A stretch of 10,857 nucleotides of DNA from a bacterium (lineage in GTDB: Bacteria; SZUA-79; Acidulodesulfobacterales; Acidulodesulfobacteraceae), in the NCBI GenBank assembly GCA_021800745.1, contig JAJYYS010000041.1, forward strand, positions 1 to 10,857, given 5' to 3'. The position numbers and the translations under genes were made by a program. Position 1 is the stretch's first letter; the number at the start of each line of letters is the position of its first letter. Of the stretch, positions 1 through 6,556 are shown one piece after another. The notes below the pieces were generated by a model that did not search any database, was not told where the DNA came from, and saw only the letters and a list, made by a program, of their open reading frames with translations.

Positions 1-1
1 G

Positions 2-529
2 TCACTTTGCCATGCATCCAGCATTTAGTTTAGTCATTCTTAACTCTTTAAATATTTTTTTCTGGGAAGGCGTTAAAATAGAATAGCTTTTAAGGTGATA
101 CGGCACCATCTCATAAGCAAGGTAAGTTTGCGCCTTGCCTATTTTTTTTATATCGTTGATAATAGTTTTTATTTTTGGAGCAACTTCCATCGAATCTTTT
201 CTGTAATTGGAGTATGCGGCCTTAAGATTCTTTATTCCCAAAATAGTATCTTTAATCATTCCAGCGTCTAATTTTTTAATTATTATTAACTGGCTTGGAG
301 TAAGTCTTAAGCCTTTAATATGTTGAAGATACCAATTTGGGCCGGGATGATATTTATAAAAAATAGGGCCGAAATCGTAAGTATGGGATAGGAAATATTT
401 TCTTATCATTGCAATTTTAGCTGCGCTTTTTTTAGCAGATAAAGCAGAAGCGTTAGATGGAACAGCATAAACTGCGCTAGTAAAAACAATTGTAATAAAT
501 ATTAAAACTGCCATTATCAAATATCGCAT
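2..529 (-). CDS. Exported Spy/CpxP-like LTxxQ protein with a near-C-terminal AGC motif
   Basis: The 175-residue product has a hydrophobic N-terminal signal sequence, with likely cleavage near Ala22 (VYA). Two LTPSQ motifs (residues 76-80 and 152-156) lie in predicted alpha-helical, Lys-rich sequence. Paired LTxxQ motifs define the Spy/CpxP/ZraP family of small periplasmic helical proteins that act as chaperones or envelope-stress and metal sensors. The protein ends KLNAGCMAK, so its only Cys (residue 172) sits four residues from the end. Classical Spy proteins lack such a Cys tail, and a near-identical motif occurs in the next gene upstream (652-900). The start is supported by a GGGGAG ribosome site 9 bases upstream. 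It is last in the window and separated from its upstream neighbour by a strong hairpin, so it may be transcribed separately. Export and LTxxQ membership are fairly secure; the role of the Cys tail is unknown. Confidence 0.72.
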   Translation of the reverse strand: MRYLIMAVLIFITIVFTSAVYAVPSNASALSAKKSAAKIAMIRKYFLSHTYDFGPIFYKYHPGPNWYLQHIKGLRLTPSQLIIIKKLDAGMIKDTILGIKNLKAAYSNYRKDSMEVAPKIKTIINDIKKIGKAQTYLAYEMVPYHLKSYSILTPSQKKIFKELRMTKLNAGCMAK

Positions 530-601
530 TTTAATTTTCTCCCCATTATTATTTATATTATTTATAATATAAAAAGCCCTGAAAATAATTAATAATTTAA
601 A

Positions 602-642
602 ACAGAAAGGTTAAAAAGGTTATTCCTTTTTAACCTTTCTGT
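602..642 (-). terminator. 18-bp perfect hairpin, probable terminator or attenuator
   Basis: Bases 602-619 and 625-642 are perfectly complementary (18 bp) around a 5-base loop at 620-624. The hairpin begins 9 bases after the stop codon of the 652-900 gene on the minus strand. The tail that follows is AT-rich but not a clean T-run (TTTAAATT), so termination may be partial. An alternative role is an RNA-stabilising 3' end that sets different levels for the two exported AGC proteins either side of it. Confidence 0.65.
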
Positions 643-651
643 AATTTTTAA

Positions 652-900
652 TTACAGGCAACCGGCGCCCATTTTATTTAACTTAGATTTTGCTTTGCTG
701 CTTCCGCTGTCTTTTTTCTTTGATTTTTTCTGGGAGCTGCCCACGTATCCGATATTTCCGCCCATATGCATATTTCCGCTTATCTTCATGTTTCCGCTGT
801 AAGAAGCGGCCGCCGCGTTTCCGCCGGAGATAGCGCTGAAACCGATAGAGAGCATAAAGACAGCTGCAATGGTTAAAAAGGTCTTAATAGATTTTTTCAT
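652..900 (-). CDS. Tiny exported Lys/Ser/Gly-rich protein ending in AGCL
   Basis: I do not recognise a family. With the ATG at 900 the product is 82 residues: a signal peptide (MKKSIK then a hydrophobic stretch, probable cleavage after the AAAA/S region near residue 31), then about 50 residues rich in Ser, Gly, Asn, Met and Lys. These include the related phrases YSGNMKISGN and MHMGGNIGY, then a run of lysines and serines. The only Cys is the penultimate residue, in KMGAGCL. A GTG at 915 opens the frame further, but it lies inside the AGGAGG ribosome site (915-920), so ATG 900 is the better start. It lies 71 bases after a secreted rhodanese that carries the same AGC motif. The mature protein looks disordered and basic, with a thiol at its tip. 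A surface thiol or sulfur carrier, a metal ligand or an attachment point are all possible. Confidence 0.7.
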   Translation of the reverse strand: MKKSIKTFLTIAAVFMLSIGFSAISGGNAAAASYSGNMKISGNMHMGGNIGYVGSSQKKSKKKDSGSSKAKSKLNKMGAGCL

Positions 901-914
901 TATTATATTTTTCA

Positions 915-920
915 CCTCCT
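915..920 (-). promoter_or_regulatory. Strong Shine-Dalgarno site AGGAGG that decides the start of the AGCL protein
   Basis: The minus strand reads AGGAGGTGAAAA here, an extended match to the 16S rRNA tail. It overlaps the upstream in-frame GTG (913-915), so initiation is expected at ATG 898-900, about 11-14 bases downstream. The strong site suggests high expression of the small protein. Confidence 0.7.
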
Positions 921-971
921 TTATTATTTATTATATTCAGCAAACTTTTGTTTAATATTTAAATGTTTTTA

Positions 972-1529
972 TCAATGAGCTAAAGCAAAATTTCCGAATG
1001 CCACTTTATTGCGGTGAAGCAAGTCTATTTTAGGATTCCACGAAGACATTCCGAATCTTAGTATTTTAACATGATAGCCCATCGTGGCAAGTAATCCGGC
1101 CGCCATTGATTCCCACTGCCCTACATAACATATAGATATTATCGTGCGGTGTTTTGGAAGCATTTTTAAATATTTCGGCGTAAAAAGCACTTGAAGTGGG
1201 ATATTATGCGCGCCGGGTATGTGGCCCATTTTTACAAAAGCCAGATGCTCCCTTACATCTAAAAGATAATAATGCTTATTATTGTGTCCTGTCACATATT
1301 CTTTATAAAGGGCGGGAGCCATTATCTGAGGCACGCCGACCACTGCAACCGCATTCGGCTTTACCCCTACGTGATGCGGATTAAGTGCGTTATACGCCCT
1401 TTTTGCCAGCATACGGTTAAATGTTCCAATACAGCCGGCGTTCTTATGCCCTTTCATCATTCCCTGCGCATAAGATATACCGCTCAAAATCAGTAAAAAA
1501 AATAAACTCAAAAAAATAATTCTTTTCAT
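972..1529 (-). CDS. Secreted single-domain rhodanese with an N-terminal AGC motif
   Basis: A rhodanese-fold sulfurtransferase of 185 residues that would move sulfane sulfur through a Cys persulfide outside the cytoplasmic membrane. The signal peptide is MKRIIFL plus a hydrophobic core, with cleavage expected after SYA (residue 21). Rhodanese marks are LLDVRE (89-94), GHIPGAHNIP (102-111) and the active loop CYVGQWES with catalytic Cys134, followed by RFGMSSWN. A helix region (AYNALNPHH, about 45-53) precedes the domain and is shared with the paralogue at 5364. Unlike that paralogue it has a mature N-terminus with GHKNAGCIG, placing a second Cys (33) on a flexible segment. The ATG at 1541 is in frame, but GGAG at 1536-1539 sits 6 bases before ATG 1529, which also gives a normal signal peptide. 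It follows the DsrE/H-like genes by about 36 bases, so it probably belongs to the same operon. Confidence 0.85.
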   Translation of the reverse strand: MKRIIFLSLFFLLILSGISYAQGMMKGHKNAGCIGTFNRMLAKRAYNALNPHHVGVKPNAVAVVGVPQIMAPALYKEYVTGHNNKHYYLLDVREHLAFVKMGHIPGAHNIPLQVLFTPKYLKMLPKHRTIISICYVGQWESMAAGLLATMGYHVKILRFGMSSWNPKIDLLHRNKVAFGNFALAH

Positions 1530-1565
1530 GTTTTTCTCCATTTTTTAAATTAATTTTTTTTATTA

Positions 1566-1739
1566 TTACCAGCAAAATACCTTATCATGCTCGGCAACCT
1601 TTTTCAACAAATCATCGTAACTGAAAGCATCGTTTGAATAAAGCTTAAAAACCGTAATTTCATTTGATTTCGAATGAATATCGATAATTTTTCTTTCCGT
1701 CTCCGACGGTTCTCTTTTGAGGATATGAAGTATTTTCAT
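1566..1739 (-). CDS. 57-residue mini DsrH/TusB-like protein
   Basis: A short gene, MKILHILKREP at the start and HDKVFCW at the end, with GGAG at 1751-1754 as ribosome site. Both ends resemble the DsrH/TusB family. That family begins with a strand such as MLHTL..SP and ends with a Y-x-x-[FL]-helix followed by a strand finishing in a Trp. Here these are MKILHILKREP and SYDDLLKKVAEHDKVFCW. DsrH/TusB proteins are usually about 95 residues, so the middle, which normally bears the conserved Cys, is missing. The only Cys (56) is penultimate. It lies directly after two DsrE-like genes, in the order expected for a DsrE-F-H-type sulfur-relay set. The reading frame and context are good; the family assignment comes from pattern recognition and needs structural confirmation. 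Confidence 0.6.
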   Translation of the reverse strand: MKILHILKREPSETERKIIDIHSKSNEITVFKLYSNDAFSYDDLLKKVAEHDKVFCW

Positions 1740-1762
1740 ATTTTAAAAGTCTCCAAAAAAAT

Positions 1763-2035
1763 TTAATAAGGTATTACAATATCATAATCAAGCAATTTAT
1801 TAGCTAAATCCTCGTCTGTTAAATAATCGTACGGATTATCTTTGCAGTTTGTAAACATCGGTATCTCAAGCATATTCCGAACCATGTCGAGATGCTTATC
1901 TATAACCTTATTGCTTTCAAGTTTCCTGTCGAGAACATAAACATTAACCTCGTCGTCAAGCAATGTCAAGCCCCCTGACATTCTAAGAGCTTCTGCCTGC
2001 CTGTCGCGGACAAGGACGGCAATTTTTTTAACCAT
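1763..2035 (-). CDS. Small DsrE/DsrF-like protein (90 aa)
   Basis: A cytoplasmic protein with an alternating strand/helix pattern. It begins with a beta-strand (KKIAVLVRD), then a helix with RQAEALRMSGGLTLLDD and a second strand (VNVYVLDRKL). The C-terminal half ends in a strand (DYDIVIPY). This matches compact DsrE-fold proteins found in sulfur-relay gene clusters. One Cys (64, in TNCKDN) could be the sulfur-bearing residue, but it is not at the canonical DsrE position. GGGG about 11 bases upstream is a plausible ribosome site. The gene sits between the clearer DsrE-like gene (2100-2405) and the mini DsrH-like gene, spaced 64 and 23 bases. A sulfur-transfer partner of TusA is likely from context, though direct activity is not shown by the sequence. 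Confidence 0.65.
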   Translation of the reverse strand: MVKKIAVLVRDRQAEALRMSGGLTLLDDEVNVYVLDRKLESNKVIDKHLDMVRNMLEIPMFTNCKDNPYDYLTDEDLANKLLDYDIVIPY

Positions 2036-2072
2036 GTCTAATTATACCCCATTTTAAATTATAAATAAATTA

Positions 2073-2089
2073 AACTGACGCAATCAGTT
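2073..2089 (-). repeat. Small inverted repeat between two DsrE-like genes
   Basis: AACTGA and TCAGTT form a 6-bp stem around CGCAA, within the 64-base AT-rich gap after the gene at 2100-2405. It is too weak and lacks a clean T-run to be a convincing terminator. An RNA processing or stability element is possible. Confidence 0.3.
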
Positions 2090-2099
2090 ATAATTATAA

Positions 2100-2405
2100 T
2101 CAAAACACCAGCAGCCTGTCTTCGGCTTTTAATTCGTTCATGATGGTTGCATTTTCATATTGAGAGGCATACTCAAAACCCTCCACCTTGTCATTTATGT
2201 TTCTTATGCTGCATGAATATTCGCATAACGAAACATGCGCATTTGCTTCTTTTAATTTGTAAATATAGTCTGCGTCGTTTAGCAGGTTAACGCCGTCGTC
2301 CATCATAAAGCATTTTATTCCATAGCCTAATCGTTCTGCCGAACTCAGGATATTTTCCACATGATTTTTATATTTATCCGTGGTTATTAACAGTGCAAGT
2401 TTCAT
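2100..2405 (-). CDS. DsrE family protein (101 aa)
   Basis: A cytoplasmic DsrE-fold sulfur-relay protein. It opens with a beta-strand (MKLALLITTDK) and a helix. The strand/loop KCFMMDDGVNLL matches the 'F..DGV' element of DsrE/TusD proteins. The strand HVSLCEYSCS carries Cys61 at the position of the family's conserved sulfur-binding Cys, with Cys65 four residues later. It ends in a strand (DRLLVF). GAGGAG lies about 10 bases before the ATG. In the DsrEFH and TusBCD complexes such a Cys accepts sulfur from TusA. Here TusA and a thiosulfate transporter are encoded just upstream, supporting the same role. Fold membership is fairly secure; stoichiometry and partners are inferred. Confidence 0.78.
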   Translation of the reverse strand: MKLALLITTDKYKNHVENILSSAERLGYGIKCFMMDDGVNLLNDADYIYKLKEANAHVSLCEYSCSIRNINDKVEGFEYASQYENATIMNELKAEDRLLVF

Positions 2406-2452
2406 CGTTCAGTCTCCTCGATATTACCATTCTTAATATTTATTGGGCATCG

Positions 2453-2740
2453 TTACTCCTTAAAATAATGCGGAGCCACCCCGCTTTCCGTGTCTCCGGC
2501 TTCTTTAATGCCGGATTTAAATATATACTCCCTTAAGAACAGCACTATTGCAACCCCGATGAAAATGAAGCCGAATAATATAAAGCTTTGTTTTATTCCG
2601 CTGATAGCCGTACCGGATAATTTTCCTATTTCTTTGCCGTTATTTAAATAACTTAAAATAAACGAAGCATATATAGTAAATAATCCGTATGCTGCTATAA
2701 ATGAAATTCCGCACCAGTTATGATTCTTCTTCTTAGCCAT
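2453..2740 (-). CDS. Small two-helix inner-membrane protein of the sulfur operon
   Basis: I do not recognise the family. The 95-residue product has a basic start (MAKKKNHNWCG), one hydrophobic helix at about residues 12-30, a polar loop (NNGKEIGKLSGTAISG) and a second helix at about 52-68. A charged tail follows (FLREYIF...APHYFKE). The lone Cys (10) lies just before the first helix on the likely cytoplasmic side. GGAGG precedes the ATG by 11 bases. It sits between the thiosulfate transporter (44-base gap) and the DsrE gene (47-base gap), so it is almost certainly co-transcribed. An accessory subunit that couples TsuA to the cytoplasmic relay is a reasonable but untested idea. Confidence 0.65.
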   Translation of the reverse strand: MAKKKNHNWCGISFIAAYGLFTIYASFILSYLNNGKEIGKLSGTAISGIKQSFILFGFIFIGVAIVLFLREYIFKSGIKEAGDTESGVAPHYFKE

Positions 2741-2784
2741 TTTCGGTTAAACCTCCATAATTTAGTAAAATAAATTTATTATAT

Positions 2785-3963
2785 TTACCACACGAGCTCC
2801 TGAAACTTAAGAGCAAGATACATCCCCAGCACAAGCGTAGGCAAAAATAAAACTCCTGCCCATGAGAACATTAGAAACCCCGACCATAAAGTTCCTATGT
2901 TACAGCCTAATGCAATTCTTGCGCCTACCCCTGTAAGAATTCCTCCTGCAAAATTTTGAACAAACATCATTTTTCTTCTTGGAACCCTCCATTTGAATTC
3001 ACCGCCTAATATGGCGGTAATAGTAGCTCCCGCAAACGTGCATATCACAAGAAATGTCATAGGTATTGCAACCGGAACGATTTGAAACCAATTGGACGAT
3101 ATTTTTGGTAAAAATGAAGCTTTATAAGGTCCCACAACATTATATAAATTTATAAACGGGGCCAAAATATAAGTGTCGAAACTGCCGTAAGGAGTTGTTA
3201 CTCCCAAATACGCCGCCTTATGGACTGTATAATAAGAGGCGAACAAAACTATTATCGCAACAACCGCAAACAATAATCCGCCAAGCCTTGGAGAATAAGG
3301 TTCTTTAAATTTCAGCATATTCCATGTTATAATCGGCTCTTTATAATTTTCGCCCCGCTCATTGCTGATTTTTTTAAACCTCCTCTTCGTTAAATATAAT
3401 CCTAAGATAAGGAAAAACCCTCCGAATATTAACGCTACGACAAACGGACCCCATGCCGCATCGCCAAACCATTCATGCGGTATATAATCCGAAATGCCCG
3501 GCTTCATGCTGAGCCACGGGATAGTATGCAAAATCCAGTAAAGAAAATTGGTCATCGGAAAGATTATAAATGCAAAAAATATAGTTCCGGCAAGTATTCC
3601 GAATAATTGCATCCAGTTTTGCGTAAACCCCGAAGCAGCCCTGAATATTAATCCGCTCATACAGGCGCCGCAAATTCCTATGCCGAATCCGAACAAAAGA
3701 GCCCCAACAAGGTCATACCAACCCATAGGAAAGACACCCTGAATTGCGGCTTGCACGGGAATTATCCCAAGAGATTCTACGATGCCGAAAGCAAGAACCG
3801 ATATCCCGAACGCCCACAAAATACCTTCCAATATCTTTGTATCGCCGGCAGTAAAAATATTATTCGTAGCGAGGACGAAACACATTCTGCCACGTTCCAG
3901 CGCCACTCCGAAAATCAATCCCGCAATTCCTATTATAGAGTATTCGATAAAATAAGGATTCAT
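2785..3963 (-). CDS. tsuA: YeeE/YedE (TsuA)-type thiosulfate/sulfane-sulfur transporter
   Basis: A polytopic inner-membrane protein of 392 residues with about nine or more hydrophobic helices, the normal size for YeeE/YedE transporters. The Cys-bearing motifs of the family are all present: ERGRMCF (Cys28), GICGACMSG (Cys98, Cys101) and ALGCNIGT (Cys354). In characterised TsuA proteins, three such conserved Cys residues line a path that relays thiosulfate through the membrane, so the import route looks intact. A polar loop (KRRFKKISNERGENY) divides the two halves. The ATG is preceded by AAGGAG. It lies 59 bases after the TusA gene, the usual TsuA-TsuB (YeeE-YeeD) pairing. The substrate could be thiosulfate or another sulfane-sulfur compound, and uptake rather than export is assumed from the family. 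Confidence 0.9.
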   Translation of the reverse strand: MNPYFIEYSIIGIAGLIFGVALERGRMCFVLATNNIFTAGDTKILEGILWAFGISVLAFGIVESLGIIPVQAAIQGVFPMGWYDLVGALLFGFGIGICGACMSGLIFRAASGFTQNWMQLFGILAGTIFFAFIIFPMTNFLYWILHTIPWLSMKPGISDYIPHEWFGDAAWGPFVVALIFGGFFLILGLYLTKRRFKKISNERGENYKEPIITWNMLKFKEPYSPRLGGLLFAVVAIIVLFASYYTVHKAAYLGVTTPYGSFDTYILAPFINLYNVVGPYKASFLPKISSNWFQIVPVAIPMTFLVICTFAGATITAILGGEFKWRVPRRKMMFVQNFAGGILTGVGARIALGCNIGTLWSGFLMFSWAGVLFLPTLVLGMYLALKFQELVW

Positions 3964-4022
3964 AAATTGGTTTCTCCTTATAAATTTTTTTAAATTAAAT
4001 TTTTAAAATCCAAATTGTTTTT

Positions 4023-4283
4023 TCAGCTTGTTTTTTTAATTTTGATGATAAATTCCCCCGGCGCAATTTTTGTAACGCAATAAGGGTAGTTCAATTTATT
4101 GAGCATAGACGGGAAAGAATTTTCTACCGCCGCCGCATGGTCGGTATAAACCTCCAGAACCTGTCCTACCGTCATCTTTTTAAGCCTTTTATGCGCCATA
4201 GTTTCCGGAATGGGGCAGGTCTCCCCTGTTACGTCAAGCTTTTCATCCGGTTTAACATCTCCTAAATTTTTGTCTTCAGCCAT
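4023..4283 (-). CDS. tusA: TusA/YeeD (TsuB)-type sulfur carrier protein
   Basis: An 86-residue cytoplasmic protein with the hallmark of the family, DVTGETCPIPE. The CPxP Cys is residue 23 at the start of the first helix, and the segment LKKMTVGQVLEVYTDH follows it. The fold is the two-layer alpha/beta SirA/TusA type. The Cys carries a persulfide and hands it to DsrE/TusD-like partners, which are encoded downstream. A GGAGG ribosome site precedes the ATG. Adjacency to the TsuA gene makes it the likely YeeD/TsuB partner that accepts imported sulfur. A second Cys (69, in YPYCVT) is not part of the usual active site. Confidence 0.9.
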   Translation of the reverse strand: MAEDKNLGDVKPDEKLDVTGETCPIPETMAHKRLKKMTVGQVLEVYTDHAAAVENSFPSMLNKLNYPYCVTKIAPGEFIIKIKKTS

Positions 4284-4320
4284 TTAAGTCCTCCGTTTTA
4301 ATATTATATTAAATTAAACA

Positions 4321-5334
4321 TTAAAAACTACCCTGCCAAATAGGTCCATTATATGGAAAAAACTCTTTTCCTTTCGTTGCGCCGCTAATTTTAGTTAATG
4401 TTCCATCTCCGCTGTTCGCAGTCCAGACATTGCCTTTGTTGTCTATCGCTATGAAATTCGGGTTTATTCCGGTTCTATAAATTTTTAAAATTTTTCCGGT
4501 GCGGCTTAATTTCACGACTTTATCGGCATATATGCAGGCAACGAACATACTTCCGGTAGTGCTTAGAGCAATTCCGTAAGGCGCGCCTTTTACGTGAAAT
4601 TTTTTTAAAATTTTTCCGTTTGCGTCAAATTTTAAAACGCTGTCGCTTAACCCATTCGTAACATATATATTGCCGGCGGGACCTACGGCAATGCCTTCCG
4701 GTTTTCTCTGCGCATTAAATACTTTTATTATCTTTCCGCTTCTGTTTAAGACGGTGACTGTGCCTTTATTTAGGAAGTTCGTAACATATATATCGCCGTT
4801 TTGCCCTAAAGCGACGACATAAGGCGCAATGCCCGCATAAAAAACCTTTAAAACCTTAAGGGCGGGGTTTAATTTAGTAACTGTCCTAGAATGCATCGAT
4901 GCTACATAAATATCCCCATCGGGTCCAATGGCGATTCCTGCCGGAGTAACTCCAACTTTTACCTTTTTAACTATTTGCCCTTTTTTATTAAGTTTTACCA
5001 CATTTCCTATGCCTGTCGATACATAAATATAACCTGCTTTATTGACTGCAATCCCCGAAGGCGCCCAATCGGTTATGATATTTTTAATTAATTTACCTTT
5101 TTGGTCAAGCTCGACCACATTAATAAAACCGCTTATAGCGACATAGACATTATCTTTTTTGCTGACCGCAAGTCCATAAGGCGTCCTTCCGACCTTAAAA
5201 TTCGACACGGTTGCCGCATTTGCATTATTATAAATATTTCCGGCATCGATTAAAAAGATTAACGATAAAAGTAAAAACAATGAAAATTGCCAATTCTTTT
5301 CCATTAAAACCGGTAAATATTTTTTGAGTTTCAT
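4321..5334 (-). CDS. Exported seven-bladed NHL/YVTN-type beta-propeller protein
   Basis: 337 residues with an N-terminal hydrophobic segment (about 17-30) and probable signal cleavage after NANA (near residue 40). Seven repeats of roughly 40 residues follow, each with an 'xPxGIAV...G.IYV...' pattern. They begin at RTPYGLAV, WAPSGIAV, VTPAGIAI, IAPYVVAL, RKPEGIAV, GAPYGIAL and INPNFIAI. This is the NHL/SMP-30-like propeller architecture, usually a binding scaffold and sometimes an enzyme. I see no metal-binding or catalytic signature. The tail is FFPYNGPIWQGSF. It lies 37 bases before TusA and 29 after a secreted rhodanese, so it is probably co-transcribed with the sulfur genes and works in the periplasm or at the surface. 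The ribosome site is weak (AGGA). The role is unknown; a platform for the rhodaneses or a sulfur-compound binder is conceivable. Confidence 0.78.
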   Translation of the reverse strand: MKLKKYLPVLMEKNWQFSLFLLLSLIFLIDAGNIYNNANAATVSNFKVGRTPYGLAVSKKDNVYVAISGFINVVELDQKGKLIKNIITDWAPSGIAVNKAGYIYVSTGIGNVVKLNKKGQIVKKVKVGVTPAGIAIGPDGDIYVASMHSRTVTKLNPALKVLKVFYAGIAPYVVALGQNGDIYVTNFLNKGTVTVLNRSGKIIKVFNAQRKPEGIAVGPAGNIYVTNGLSDSVLKFDANGKILKKFHVKGAPYGIALSTTGSMFVACIYADKVVKLSRTGKILKIYRTGINPNFIAIDNKGNVWTANSGDGTLTKISGATKGKEFFPYNGPIWQGSF

Positions 5335-5363
5335 TAGGCGCTTATTCCTATTTTAATTGGATA

Positions 5364-5906
5364 TTAATGAACCAGCGGATAATTTTTGACCGCTTTCTGA
5401 TGGACAAGCACGTAGGTATTTTTATTCCACGAAGACATGCCGAATCTTAGTATCTTAACATGATATCCCATTGACAATAATATGGATGCCGCCATAGATT
5501 CCCACTGTCCGACGTAGCAAATAGATATTATCGTACGATGTTTTGGGAGCATTTTTAAATACTTTGGAGCAAAAACTACCTGCAACGGAATATTATGAGC
5601 GCCGGGTATGTGGCCCATTTTTACGAACGCAACGGGTTCCCTTACATCCATAATAAAATAGTGTTTCGGATTGTGTTCGACTATGAATTCTTTATAAAGA
5701 GCAGAAGCAAGTATCTGCGGCACTCCAACCTTGCCCATGGCAGGGTTCATACCTTTTCCTGCGACATTAACGCCGAGATGATGCGGATTTAAAGCGTTGT
5801 AAGCTTTTTTTGCCATTTCCCGATTAATGCTTCCGGCGTAAGAAGTACTTGCAAATAGCAATAAAAAGATAAATAAGAATAAAGGCAGCAAAACAATCTT
5901 TTTCAT
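5364..5906 (-). CDS. Secreted single-domain rhodanese
   Basis: A 180-residue exported sulfurtransferase, paralogous to the one at 972-1529. The signal peptide (MKKIVLLPLFLF...) is probably cleaved after SYA (residue 24). The pre-domain helix REMAKKAYNALNPHH and VGVPQILA lead into the rhodanese fold. That fold shows IMDVRE (85-90), GHIPGAHNIP and the active loop CYVGQWES with Cys130, the protein's only Cys, then RFGMSSWN and a tail ending NYPLVH. Over the 48 residues from AFVKMGHIPG to the end of the active loop it differs from the paralogue at two positions, while the DNA differs at many third codon positions. That indicates old duplication or exchange under strong purifying selection. AAGGGG lies about 8 bases before the ATG. 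It follows the TetR gene by 62 bases, so it is likely the first structural gene of the regulated operon. Confidence 0.88.
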   Translation of the reverse strand: MKKIVLLPLFLFIFLLLFASTSYAGSINREMAKKAYNALNPHHLGVNVAGKGMNPAMGKVGVPQILASALYKEFIVEHNPKHYFIMDVREPVAFVKMGHIPGAHNIPLQVVFAPKYLKMLPKHRTIISICYVGQWESMAASILLSMGYHVKILRFGMSSWNKNTYVLVHQKAVKNYPLVH

Positions 5907-5968
5907 AATAATACCCCTTTTTAGTTAATAATAATTTAATTATAATTTATAACGGTAACAATAAGCTT

Positions 5969-6556
5969 TTAAACCTGCTTTTTATAAATAGACCTGGCAA
6001 TGCCGTCGAACAAGGGAACGGTATATTTCATTAAATCCTGTTTTAAGATGCCGTCCATCTTTAACTGAATTATCCGAATAATCGGCCCCATTATCAAAGA
6101 CGCCGCTATAACCATATCCATATCCTCAAAAACATCCTCTTTGATTTTAGCTTTTATAAATTTTTTTATGTATTCAAAGGGTTTAGATGAACATATCGGC
6201 GGTGCTTCGGGCAAAAAATCTTTGTGTTTGACATAGAGCGCATATTTCATAAGATGCGGTTCTTCCTCCGTCAATTTAAATAATGTAAATATAATGGATT
6301 TTAAAGCCTCTTGGTCGTTAGCGGTTTTTTCGACAGCGGTCCTGATTTTATCTAAAATAAGCCCTGTTGCGGTATCGTATAAAAACTGGGCAATCTTTTC
6401 TTTAGAGGAAAAATGATAATATATTGCACCGGTGCTGAGCCCCGTTCCCTCCGAAATATTTCTTATACCGACATTGCTGTATCCGCTTTCCGCAAAACTT
6501 TTCATACAGTATTCAAATATTTTTTCTTTTGTCAAGTCTCTTGATTTTTCGCTCAT
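5969..6556 (-). CDS. TetR/AcrR-family transcriptional regulator
   Basis: 195 residues from ATG 6556. The N-terminal helix-turn-helix is classical TetR: LTKEKIFEYCMKSFAESGY, then IRNISEGTGLSTGAIYYHF and SSKEKI. The C-terminal helical domain is of ligand-binding type and contains two Cys-poor hydrophobic helices. An in-frame TTG at 6589 would add 11 residues (DFAIIIVIIG), which do not belong to the family, so the ATG is preferred. No strong ribosome site is visible before it. The gene heads the row of sulfur genes and its own promoter overlaps a palindrome, so autorepression and control of the downstream operon are likely. The inducer is unknown; a sulfur compound or a hydrophobic molecule are both possible. 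Confidence 0.88.
   Translation of the reverse strand: MSEKSRDLTKEKIFEYCMKSFAESGYSNVGIRNISEGTGLSTGAIYYHFSSKEKIAQFLYDTATGLILDKIRTAVEKTANDQEALKSIIFTLFKLTEEEPHLMKYALYVKHKDFLPEAPPICSSKPFEYIKKFIKAKIKEDVFEDMDMVIAASLIMGPIIRIIQLKMDGILKQDLMKYTVPLFDGIARSIYKKQV

Noticed and set aside
1196..1496. Plus-strand frames opposite the secreted rhodanese at 972-1529
   Set aside because: They are antisense to a gene with clear domain motifs. The matching plus-strand frame at 5595-5792 reflects the paralogous DNA, not a conserved antisense gene.
2040..2099. Possible internal promoter between the two DsrE-like genes
   Set aside because: TATAAT-like hexamers occur by chance in this AT-rich gap, and the nearest -35-like hexamer (TTGCGT) is only 14 bases away with a poor match.
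3473..3993. Short open frames on both strands within the transporter gene
   Set aside because: They are antisense or out-of-frame shadows of the TsuA-type gene, without ribosome sites or recognisable protein features.
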